Shown here piece by piece: positions 1 to 5,672 of a DNA stretch of 15,254 bases. The notes below the pieces were generated by a model that worked only from the letters and a program-made list of their open reading frames with translations, ran no database searches and was not told the origin of the DNA. The position numbers and the translations under genes were made by a program. The DNA is from Candidatus Babelota bacterium (GTDB lineage Bacteria > Babelota > Babeliae > Babelales > Babelaceae): the NCBI GenBank assembly GCA_003174035.1, contig PRDV01000091.1:1-15254 (forward strand), given 5' to 3'. Numbering within the stretch: the first letter of the stretch is position 1; the number at the start of each line of letters is the position of its first letter.

Positions 1-785
1 ACACAGGTTCCCTTTTCATTTAATACAATGCTCTTTTTTCCTTGAAGCGTTACACGGGCCAGGCGAACATTAAAGCGAGTCGTTTCAGAACAAAAAAGGA
101 GCGGGAACTGCTTGTCAGGATGCCAATGTAAGCCAGAGTATGTTCCTGGCGCTTTAATAATTTCCTGTTCTTGCGTTCCATCAGTATTTGCAATACACAC
201 TACCTCACGCTGCCGCTTTGACGTGGTGTTTTTTCTTTTTACATAGGCAATCTTTGATGAAAATGAACTTGCTTGTTTAGTAAGCACAGGCCACAGTTCA
301 TCTGTCAGATTATCCGCATAGCCGCGCATAAGCTTACCACGCTTTGCATACTTCATTCCCTTGATCAGCTGCTTATCATGCACATCATAAAGGCGCCATG
401 CAATGGAGCGGCCATCATCAGCGTGGTGTAGAAATATTTCTAGCGGATAATTGGTATCAAACAGCTTATTTAGCTCCGTTTGAGTCTCAGGATTCTTAAA
501 CGCCTTAAGGGTCACCTTAAACTGCCCACTCCGTTCTAAGTTAGCTGCGACAATTTCTGCAATGTGCCATAGAGCGGTATCCGATTCCGGCGTTACCGCT
601 AACAAGAGAGCCATCGCTTCCTTACGGGATGAATCTAATAAGTTCTGATGAGTAACCACGAAAGGATTGTTCACCGACCCAGTTGCTGATGTTCCAGCCG
701 GGACTACCTGAGCCCGTACGGTCGCGATTGACACATAACACATCACATGCACTAAAGTCATCCGTGCTCTTCTTATACTATACAT
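1..785 (-). CDS. tolB: TolB, periplasmic beta-propeller protein of the Tol-Pal system (3' end off the window)
   Basis: TolB is a periplasmic protein that binds Pal at the outer membrane and is contacted by TolA. I translated the open frame from an ATG at 785; about 261 codons are present and the C-terminus lies off the left edge. Residues 1-25 are a basic then hydrophobic signal peptide, with likely cleavage after TVRA. Residues of about 50-165 match the TolB N-terminal domain, including a GMKYAKRGKLMRGYADNLTD stretch. The first propeller blades follow, with AYVKRK and the WD40-like PD motif IANTDGTQEQEI...GLHWHPDKQ. The start lies 9 bases after the tolA stop, and an AAAGGTG ribosome site overlaps that stop, so translation is probably coupled. 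Gene order supports the call, and pal would be expected next. Family assignment is confident; the missing C-terminus cannot be judged. Confidence 0.85.
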   Translation of the reverse strand, partial: MYSIRRARMTLVHVMCYVSIATVRAQVVPAGTSATGSVNNPFVVTHQNLLDSSRKEAMALLLAVTPESDTALWHIAEIVAANLERSGQFKVTLKAFKNPETQTELNKLFDTNYPLEIFLHHADDGRSIAWRLYDVHDKQLIKGMKYAKRGKLMRGYADNLTDELWPVLTKQASSFSSKIAYVKRKNTTSKRQREVVCIANTDGTQEQEIIKAPGTYSGLHWHPDKQFPLLFCSETTRFNVRLARVTLQGKKSIVLNEKGTC

Positions 786-794
786 GGCGCACCT

Positions 795-1700
795 TTAAAT
801 AATATAGACTCGTTTTTCAGTATATTTTTTTATCGCAAATTTCATCTTCATAATTGCATCTTTTGCAGCTGCATATAAAACTAAGGGCTCACTACCACGC
901 GGATAAACATAAGAAGCCTTCCCCTCTTTTATTTCGAAGGAAATGGTAAACGATTCATGCCCATCAAATCCCGGAGGTGGATTGAAGAACTTAGCAAATT
1001 CCCGCTCTTCTTCATTGGGTGACCAGGGTGCTTCGTCAAGATTAATGGCTACGTACTCAACATTTGTAGAAGTGCCCGCATTTCCTTCTTTTCCCATGGT
1101 AGCTTGGGCAATTTGTCCTGTATTAGGCTGGAGAATAGTTTCCTGTTTATGTTCCTCTCGAACGACTGTTTCTTTTTTTTCTTTGTTCTTTTTTTGGGTC
1201 GATTGTACTTTCTTCTCTACCTCCTTTTTTACAGGCGGCGTTTGTTCCTTTTTTGTTTCATGCTTTTTCTTGTTTAAGCTCGTATATTTTTTCTTCAGCT
1301 CAGAGAATACAGGCTGATCAAGTTCTCTCTTGTTCTCAGTCTTCTTAGCTTTTTCAAGTTCCTTTTTTTGAGTCGCTGGTTCTTTTACTTTTTGTTTTTC
1401 CGGCTGCAGTGGTGATACCACCGATTTTCCTGGTGTCGGTGCATCCTTTATAGACTTTACAGAGGTCGACGCTACAGGCATAAGTGGTGCGACTTGCAGG
1501 GAAGTATCTGATAAAGCGCTACCATGAATAACACTAACAGAAGCCCGACTCTTATTATGCCGGAAAACTATAGTTTGTACCAACCAATACTGCTCCGACA
1601 AAAAAAGAAGTCCATAGAGAATACAATGGCATAGGCACGAGAGACCCAAAAGCCAGATAAGTAGTTTATGACCGTGCTCTCTCTGTTGTAAGAACCACAT
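795..1700 (-). CDS. tolA: TolA/TonB-like energy-transducing protein
   Basis: TolA spans the periplasm from the inner-membrane TolQR motor to TolB/Pal. From the ATG at 1700 it is 301 residues: a short basic N-terminus, one membrane helix at about 13-33 (LLIWLLGLSCLCHCILYGLL), a Lys/Glu/Thr-rich linker at about 80-200 resembling TolA domain II, and a C-terminal TolA/TonB-like domain of about 60 residues (SFTISFEIKEG, LVLYAAAKDAIMKMKF) ending in VYII. The frame also opens further upstream at TTG 1733, ATG 1730 and ATG 1718. I prefer 1700 because GGGGG lies 6 bases before it and the resulting short cytoplasmic tail suits the family. Any of these starts overlaps the 3' end of tolR by 35-68 bases. 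Position between tolR and tolB favours TolA over TonB; the C-terminal domain alone would not separate them. Confidence 0.75.
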   Translation of the reverse strand: MWFLQQREHGHKLLIWLLGLSCLCHCILYGLLFLSEQYWLVQTIVFRHNKSRASVSVIHGSALSDTSLQVAPLMPVASTSVKSIKDAPTPGKSVVSPLQPEKQKVKEPATQKKELEKAKKTENKRELDQPVFSELKKKYTSLNKKKHETKKEQTPPVKKEVEKKVQSTQKKNKEKKETVVREEHKQETILQPNTGQIAQATMGKEGNAGTSTNVEYVAINLDEAPWSPNEEEREFAKFFNPPPGFDGHESFTISFEIKEGKASYVYPRGSEPLVLYAAAKDAIMKMKFAIKKYTEKRVYII

Positions 1701-2094
1701 GCTCAACCCCCGAGACATATTTAATTGCATCAATTATTTTTACTAAATTACCTGATGGAACTGATTGGTCACATTGCACATAGACAGCATGCTCTTTGGA
1801 ATCCTTCACCTGCCGGCCAAGCTCTTCAAGCAACTCATCAAGCGAAAACATGGTCTCATTAAGTCTCAAGCGTTGACGCGCATCTATACTGAGCACCAAT
1901 GATGACTTAGAGATACCTTCAGCTTCCTTCATATTACCTTGCGGCAAATCGATATTAAGCGAATTCTGCATGATAGGCGTAGCAATCATAAAAATGACCA
2001 GCAATACCAACGCAGTATCAATAAGTGGCGTTAAAGAAATCTCAGGCATATGCTGCACCTTCCGCGAACGCCTTCTCAATCCAGCGCGCATCAT
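1666..2094 (-). CDS. tolR: TolR (ExbD/TolR family) inner-membrane motor subunit
   Basis: TolR is the single-pass partner of TolQ in the proton-driven motor that energises TolA. It is 142 residues, the usual length for the family. An Arg-rich cytoplasmic start (about 1-15) is followed by the ISLTPLIDTALVLLVIFMIA signature, with one membrane helix at about 24-42 containing Asp26. That Asp matches the conserved proton-pathway aspartate of ExbD/TolR. The rest is a periplasmic domain with the family's SLVLSIDARQRLRLNE and AVYVQCDQSVPSGNLVKIID stretches. Its start overlaps the tolQ stop as ATGA, and its 3' end lies under the 5' end of tolA, so the three genes are translationally linked. An ATG directly follows the first one, so the exact start may shift by one codon. 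Confidence 0.9.
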   Translation of the reverse strand: MMRAGLRRRSRKVQHMPEISLTPLIDTALVLLVIFMIATPIMQNSLNIDLPQGNMKEAEGISKSSLVLSIDARQRLRLNETMFSLDELLEELGRQVKDSKEHAVYVQCDQSVPSGNLVKIIDAIKYVSGVEHVVLTTERARS

Positions 2095-2828
2095 ACGTTC
2101 TCCCGCTGTATAGGCTGGGCTGGCTTAGCAATAAAGCCTGTCTTATAGGTAATGTCTGATGAAAGCACCCCACGCATCGTCCAAAGGCAAGTGTCTGCGA
2201 GCTGTACCACTTCCTGTTCAAATTTCCTCATCTGCCCTTGCAAGTAATTAAAAAGGGCGAGTGCAGGTATAGCGACTACTAAACCACCCATCGTGGTGAT
2301 GAGTGCCTCTGCAATTCCAGGAGCTACCGCTGCAATATCGGCACTTCGAGACTGCGCTATCCCCATAAAAGCATGTATGAGTCCCCATACTGTACCAAAC
2401 AGCCCAATGAGCGGTGCTGCCTGAGCATTAGTTGACAACACAGGAATCAAATATTCTTCCTCAGCAAGTACCTCATCAACGCGTTGGTTAATAGTAGCTT
2501 GTAAGAGATACCAGTCTTTATCAGCCAAAGAGGCGTCACCAGTTTCATACATTTTTAAAAGCTTTTTAAAATCAGTAAGGAACAATCCGATTAATTCACC
2601 TGCAAATGTATGCTGAACAACGGAGACACGCGCTAATAAATCATCCATGCTTTTGGAGTTTTGTAATAATCCTTGTGCTTGCTTAAGCGCTTTAATCTTT
2701 GCAGAGATCACCATCTTTTTATAAAAGCCCAAAGCCCAACATAAAATCGACATGCCCAAAAGAACAAGAAGTACACCCTTACTCATCAAATCCGTGGTGC
2801 TTATGATTTGCCAAAGTCCTATGTTCAT
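2091..2828 (-). CDS. tolQ: TolQ (MotA/TolQ/ExbB family) proton channel subunit
   Basis: TolQ is the multi-pass core of the TolQR motor. It is 245 residues with three predicted membrane helices: about 17-36, 138-157 and 175-196. The conserved family signature is clear: LSTNAQAAPLIGLFGTVWGL, HAFMGIAQ, then AAVAPGIAEALITTMGGLVV and AIPALALFNYL. The cytoplasmic loop between helices 1 and 2 has the usual size. The ATG at 2828 is preceded by AAAGG at 6 bases. It is the first gene of the operon and its stop overlaps the tolR start as ATGA. ExbB is the close alternative; the downstream tolB decides for TolQ. Confidence 0.92.
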   Translation of the reverse strand: MNIGLWQIISTTDLMSKGVLLVLLGMSILCWALGFYKKMVISAKIKALKQAQGLLQNSKSMDDLLARVSVVQHTFAGELIGLFLTDFKKLLKMYETGDASLADKDWYLLQATINQRVDEVLAEEEYLIPVLSTNAQAAPLIGLFGTVWGLIHAFMGIAQSRSADIAAVAPGIAEALITTMGGLVVAIPALALFNYLQGQMRKFEQEVVQLADTCLWTMRGVLSSDITYKTGFIAKPAQPIQRENV

Positions 2829-2872
2829 GCTGTGCCTTTCCCCATGGTGTTTCGGTATCTTAATGCTTATTT

Positions 2873-2901
2873 AGTGTACACGAGATAGACGCATATGAGA
2901 A
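2873..2901 (-). promoter_or_regulatory. Candidate promoter of the tol operon
   Basis: On the minus strand, TTCTCA (2901-2896) and TACACT (2878-2873) are separated by 17 bases, giving 4 of 6 matches to each sigma-70 hexamer. A TG pair directly precedes the -10 box. Transcription would start near 2866, about 38 bases before the tolQ ATG. This is a consensus match by eye only. It lies in the 174-base gap between the divergent tolQ and mntA genes. Confidence 0.4.
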
Positions 2902-2948
2902 GGACGGTAACAAATTTATCCAAAGCTTCTGGAAATACCTCCAAATTT

Positions 2949-2957
2949 TGCTATACT
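2949..2957 (+). promoter_or_regulatory. Extended -10 promoter of the mntA-hepT cassette
   Basis: TGCTATACT matches the extended -10 form TG-n-TATAAT with one mismatch. No good -35 hexamer sits 17 bases upstream, which is common for extended -10 promoters. Transcription would start near 2964, giving a leader of about 40 bases that contains the inverted repeats listed next. Confidence 0.5.
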
Positions 2958-2960
2958 TAG

Positions 2961-2991
2961 AATTGTTAAACTGCAAACAATTTTACAGTTT
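2961..2991 (+). repeat. Interleaved inverted repeats in the mntA leader (possible operator)
   Basis: There are two perfect inverted repeats in 31 bases. AATTGTT (2961-2967) pairs with AACAATT (2976-2982), and AAACTG (2968-2973) pairs with CAGTTT (2986-2991). They overlap, so only one hairpin could form at a time. They lie right after the -10 box and just before the mntA start, where toxin-antitoxin operators usually lie. The inverted repeats are seen directly; the role is inferred. Confidence 0.4.
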
Positions 2992-3002
2992 GAGAATGCA
3001 TC

Positions 3003-3299
3003 ATGGATAAGCTAGATCAACAAATGATACTCGAATACCTAAGAAGCAATAAGAATTTCTTTGAGAGCAAATTTGGGGTTACCAAAATAGCTTTATTCGG
3101 TTCTTTCGCGCGTGACGAAGCTCATGGCGAAAGCGATATTGATCTCCTCATTGAAGTCAAACACAAAAGCTTTAAGAATCGTTTCTACCTTAAAGAACAT
3201 CTAGAAAACAAATTTAAACGAAAAGTCGATATCACTTATTTCTCGAGTGTAAGACTTTTCATAAGAACGCATATAGAGAAAGACCTTGTCTATGCCTGA
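3003..3299 (+). CDS. mntA: MntA-type nucleotidyltransferase antitoxin
   Basis: This is a minimal nucleotidyltransferase of 98 residues. The polymerase-beta fold motif GSFARDEAHGESDID fits GS-x10-DxD, carrying the glycine-serine loop and the two metal-binding aspartates. A further acidic position is in KVDITYF near residue 76. In known MntA/HepT (type VII) systems the MntA enzyme adds AMP to a tyrosine of the HEPN toxin and silences it. The gene overlaps the toxin start by 8 bases (ATGCCTGA), the usual coupled arrangement. Length and motifs look intact. The ribosome site is weak (GAG 8 bases before the ATG). It is probably regulated by the leader inverted repeats. The family is sure; the biochemical role follows from the paired toxin, which is itself damaged here. 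Confidence 0.82.
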   Translation: MDKLDQQMILEYLRSNKNFFESKFGVTKIALFGSFARDEAHGESDIDLLIEVKHKSFKNRFYLKEHLENKFKRKVDITYFSSVRLFIRTHIEKDLVYA

Positions 3300-3755
3300 G
3301 AGGTTCATCGAATTTTTCATTGTAGATATATTGTCTCAATAGACAAAATAAAACGCTTTTCATATGGGTTATATGACCTTCATGACTTTCTAGCAGAAGA
3401 AAAAACTATTGCCGCAACCATGAGAGAATTCGAAGTGCTGGGTGAAGCAATAAAACACGTGCTCACACATGAACCATTTAATAACCACGTAAATCCAGAA
3501 TGGCGCGAAATTGTTGATTTTAGAAATATTGTGGCTCATGAATATTTTGGCGTGGATTATGATGAAATCTTTCAGATAACACAACATGATCTCTTGGTGT
3601 TTGAAGCAGAATTTTTGGAATTTATCAAAAAAATGCAAAACGAGCAACTGCACAGCGCTATCAATCATGTCAAAAGAGAACTTTCAGCATTGCGACGCAA
3701 AGAAAGTCTGTTATATTTGAAAGAGATAGAAATGTTGCTCGCTAAAAAAAGATGA
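3292..3755 (+). pseudogene. hepT: HepT-type HEPN toxin gene broken by a one-base frameshift
   Basis: The frame from ATG 3292, overlapping the mntA stop, reads MPERFIEFFIVDILSQ and stops at TAG 3340-3342. The remainder is in another frame: IDKIKRFSYGL, then FLAEEKTIAATMREFEVLGE, then VDFRNIVAHEYFGVDYDEIF. Joining them with one extra base near 3337-3341 (for example CAATAG to CAAATAG) gives a continuous HepT of about 154 residues. The HEPN RNase motif R-x4-H-x-Y is intact (Arg 3522-3524, His 3537-3539, Tyr 3543-3545). In characterised HepT the Tyr is the residue AMPylated by MntA. The frame holding the motif has no ATG/GTG/TTG before ATG 3420, and a 111-residue product from there would lack the first helix. 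About 35 basic, Leu-rich residues follow the usual HEPN end. It may be an inactivated gene, an assembly error, or less likely a recoded gene. Confidence 0.8.
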
Positions 3756-3762
3756 GAAGAAT

Positions 3763-3987
3763 ATGAAGACCCCACCTATTGAATACTATCTCCAACTCAA
3801 CTGGACATATACCTTTGAGACAGCTACAGAAAATGGTGAATCTTTTTATATCGTAAGGGTTAAAGAGTTACCAGGAGTGGTAACCGATGCTCCGACCATC
3901 CCTGAAGCGATGGAATTAATTAAAGAAGCAATGACGGGTTTATTCGAAATGTATCTTGAAGCAGGGGAAGAAATCCCAGTACCTTAA
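3763..3987 (+). CDS. Small HicB-like antitoxin-family protein
   Basis: This 74-residue protein has the partial RNase H-like fold typical of the HicB/UPF0150 family: a strand pair YTFETATENGESFYIVRVKE, the LPGVVTDAPTIPEAM turn, and a helix LIKEAMTGLFEMYLEAGEEIP. HicB proteins usually neutralise a HicA mRNA interferase. No HicA-like gene lies on either side, and this protein has no added C-terminal DNA-binding domain. It starts 7 bases after the hepT stop with GAGAAGA before the ATG, so it is likely co-transcribed with mntA-hepT. A GC-rich hairpin follows directly. It may be an orphan antitoxin or a third member of the cassette. Family is fairly sure, function unknown. Confidence 0.72.
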   Translation: MKTPPIEYYLQLNWTYTFETATENGESFYIVRVKELPGVVTDAPTIPEAMELIKEAMTGLFEMYLEAGEEIPVP

Positions 3988-3996
3988 AACATCTTG

Positions 3997-4016
3997 AGGG
4001 CCCTTTCGGGCCCTTT
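3997..4016. terminator. GC-rich hairpin terminator between convergent genes
   Basis: AGGGCCC (3997-4003) pairs perfectly with GGGCCCT (4008-4014) around a TTTC loop. On the other strand the loop reads GAAA. Only a short T run follows (TTTAAA). It lies between the stop of the HicB-like gene (3987) and the stop of the convergent VOC gene (4023), so it probably ends transcription from both sides. Confidence 0.65.
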
Positions 4017-4022
4017 AAACTG

Positions 4023-4802
4023 TCAAACTTGTTTGCTGAACGTCATAATGCTAAAGAAAGCCCCTTGAGGATCTTGCACTACAGCAAATCGACCAATTCC
4101 TGGGATATCGCTCGGCTCATGAAGAACTTTGCCTCCTAATGACTTAACTAATGCTGCACTTTTATCGCAGTCGGCTACTGCAAAATAAGTTCCCCAAGCA
4201 GCTGGCATTGAAGCCCACTCTTTAGGCATTTTCATGAGACCGCCAACATTAACGCCATCTTGCATAAAGACTGTATACGGTTCTGCGCCCATCATCTCAA
4301 CCTTATAGGTCCATCCAAAGAGCTTTGAATAGAAATCTCTTTCTTTTACATCATCATGCGCACAAAGCTCAATCCAGCAGAACGTTCCTGGGCGGTTATT
4401 AAAGCGCGTGCCTTCATGTTTCTTTGGCTGCCAAATATGGAAAAATGCACCTTCTGGATCTTGCAGCACAGCCATTCTTCCAGATTCCATAGCATCAAAT
4501 GGGGGTACAATAACTTTACCACCTAAAGAAGTGACTTTTGCCGCAATTTCATTTGCATTCATAACATAGACATAAGCATTCCAGTGCGGAGGAATACCTT
4601 TCTCCATATCTCCTTGCTTATAACCACCAGCAATCTCTTTATCATCTATCTTAAACATAGTGTAAAACTGATCCGGTCCCATTGGCACATCAGCAGTTGT
4701 CCAATCAAAGAGCTTTTTGTAAAATTCTTTGGCAGCATCCGTTTGTGATGTAGCAAGCTCGACCCAACAGAAGGTCCCGGGCGTTTGCGGTATCATATCC
4801 AT
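4023..4802 (-). CDS. Two-domain VOC-superfamily (glyoxalase/dioxygenase fold) protein
   Basis: This 259-residue protein is an internal duplication of the vicinal-oxygen-chelate fold. Domain 1 (about 8-125) has PGTFCWVELATSQ, AAKEFYKKLFDW and VLQDPEGAFFHIW. Domain 2 (about 137-256) has PGTFCWIELCAHD, ERDFYSKLFGW and VVQDPQGAFFSIM. Each half repeats LGGKV followed by the GR-A-V-DP-GA-F strand pair. It resembles stand-alone two-domain VOC proteins of the CFP30B/27-kDa-antigen type, whose substrate is generally unknown. I do not assign glyoxalase I activity. The ATG at 4802 has AGGAG 7 bases upstream. It has its own candidate promoter and converges on the HicB-like gene, so it appears to be a single-gene unit. 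No signal peptide, so probably cytoplasmic. Confidence 0.85.
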   Translation of the reverse strand: MDMIPQTPGTFCWVELATSQTDAAKEFYKKLFDWTTADVPMGPDQFYTMFKIDDKEIAGGYKQGDMEKGIPPHWNAYVYVMNANEIAAKVTSLGGKVIVPPFDAMESGRMAVLQDPEGAFFHIWQPKKHEGTRFNNRPGTFCWIELCAHDDVKERDFYSKLFGWTYKVEMMGAEPYTVFMQDGVNVGGLMKMPKEWASMPAAWGTYFAVADCDKSAALVKSLGGKVLHEPSDIPGIGRFAVVQDPQGAFFSIMTFSKQV

Positions 4803-4855
4803 GAAAGTACTCCTAAAAAAAGCGGTAAAAAAGCGATTCTCTCTGTAATGAAAAC

Positions 4856-4884
4856 ATGATATCAGGAAGCATAGAAATCCGCAA
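4856..4884 (-). promoter_or_regulatory. Candidate promoter of the VOC gene
   Basis: On the minus strand TTGCGG (4884-4879) and TATCAT (4861-4856) are separated by exactly 17 bases; the -10 matches consensus at 5 of 6. Transcription would start near 4849, about 47 bases before the VOC ATG. It sits in the 90-base gap after the DUF5615 gene. Consensus match by eye only. Confidence 0.45.
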
Positions 4885-4892
4885 CGCCGGTT

Positions 4893-5255
4893 TTAAGATT
4901 TAGCAATCCTGATATTGGTCTCTGTTGCAATGATAAAGTTGCTATTTATTTCATGGGGGAACTCATTGAGTAATTTCTCAAACATGCGTATTTTAACAGA
5001 AAGAGATGTAGTATATTTAAATCTCAATAAAATGACCCCGCAATGATCTTTTCTGTGCTGAAAAACTATGTCCCCAAAATCTTTATCACCAGTTATAAGT
5101 ACTCGATCTTGCTCGAGCGCCATCTCTAAAATTTGTGAATCCTTAAATCTCTGCTGAATCTCGTTCATATAGGTAACATCAAAACCTCTAGCTCGAAGCC
5201 ACTGAACAAGTGCCGATTCTACACATTCATCCGCCCGAAACCTGAGTGTTATCAT
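4893..5255 (-). CDS. DUF5615 PIN-like toxin-family protein
   Basis: This 120-residue protein matches the DUF5615/PIN-like (Mut7-C-related) family. An N-terminal strand LRFRADECV carries the first acidic residue. WLRARGFDVTYMNEI follows, then LEQDRVLITGDKDFGDIVF, the family's T-x-D-x-DFG acidic motif. PIN-like folds are typically metal-dependent nucleases, so an RNase toxin role is inferred. The frame opens at TTG 5261, but I chose the ATG at 5255 because it shares one base with the upstream stop (TAATG), the classic translational-coupling junction. It follows a DUF433 gene, the known antitoxin partner. The strongest acidic sites are kept, so it looks intact. Confidence 0.8.
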   Translation of the reverse strand: MITLRFRADECVESALVQWLRARGFDVTYMNEIQQRFKDSQILEMALEQDRVLITGDKDFGDIVFQHRKDHCGVILLRFKYTTSLSVKIRMFEKLLNEFPHEINSNFIIATETNIRIAKS

Positions 5256-5506
5256 TAACAATTATTCACTGTTAAAGGTATAAACGTAACATCATTCATT
5301 GTCTCATGCGCAAACAATAAACAAGCGGCTATATCATTCTCATCGATTTTTTTATATTCATTCATGATTTGCTCTGTTGTCCAACCTGCAGCAAGCAGCC
5401 CAAGAATATGAGCTACCGTTAAACGTGTTCCACGTATAACAGGTTTCCCTACCATTACTTCCGGATCAATTTCGATACGATTAAGTAGTTCTTCATTTGT
5501 AAGCAT
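5255..5506 (-). CDS. DUF433 antitoxin-family protein
   Basis: This 83-residue protein is a clear DUF433 member: IEIDPEVMVGKPVIRGTRLT, then VAHILGLLAAGWTTEQIMNE and a C-terminal helix with DENDIAACLLFAHE. DUF433 proteins have a helix-turn-helix-like core and are usually found beside DUF5615 PIN-like toxins, as here. It would be expected to bind the toxin and to repress the shared promoter; both roles are inferred from the family. GGAG lies 5 bases before the ATG. A perfect inverted repeat (5595-5607) lies about 90 bases upstream and could be an operator. Confidence 0.85.
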   Translation of the reverse strand: MLTNEELLNRIEIDPEVMVGKPVIRGTRLTVAHILGLLAAGWTTEQIMNEYKKIDENDIAACLLFAHETMNDVTFIPLTVNNC

Positions 5507-5672
5507 AAAATCTCCACATCTATAACCTATTAACAGTATAAAAAAATATTATTCTTTTTACTAGCAAATCAATTTTATCGAGGAAATCAGGATATTACCA
5601 TAGGTAACATTCTCTTCATAACGCTATGCGAATAATTTTCGAAAGCCATCAGACAGGACTTATCTGGTTTTT
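5507..5672 (-). promoter_or_regulatory. Upstream region of the DUF433-DUF5615 pair, with a palindrome
   Basis: This A/T-rich 166-base gap separates the CCA enzyme stop from the DUF433 start. On the minus strand TATACT (5540-5535) and TAATAT (5551-5546) could be -10 boxes, but neither has a convincing -35 at 16-18 bases. TTACC-ATA-GGTAA (5595-5607) is a perfect inverted repeat of 5 bases per arm. I see no clear terminator for the CCA enzyme gene here, so read-through into the pair is possible. Confidence 0.3.

Noticed and set aside
943..1317. 124-codon plus-strand frame opposite tolA
   Set aside because: It mirrors the Lys/Glu-rich tolA linker, which gives a Phe/Ser-rich artefact.
3390..3668. 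92-codon minus-strand frame opposite hepT
   Set aside because: It lies antisense to a recognisable HEPN domain and has a Phe/His/Cys-rich translation with no family features.
3420..3755. Stand-alone 111-residue protein from ATG 3420
   Set aside because: It starts in the middle of the HEPN fold, and the missing first helix is encoded in the next frame right after mntA, so a frameshifted hepT explains it better.
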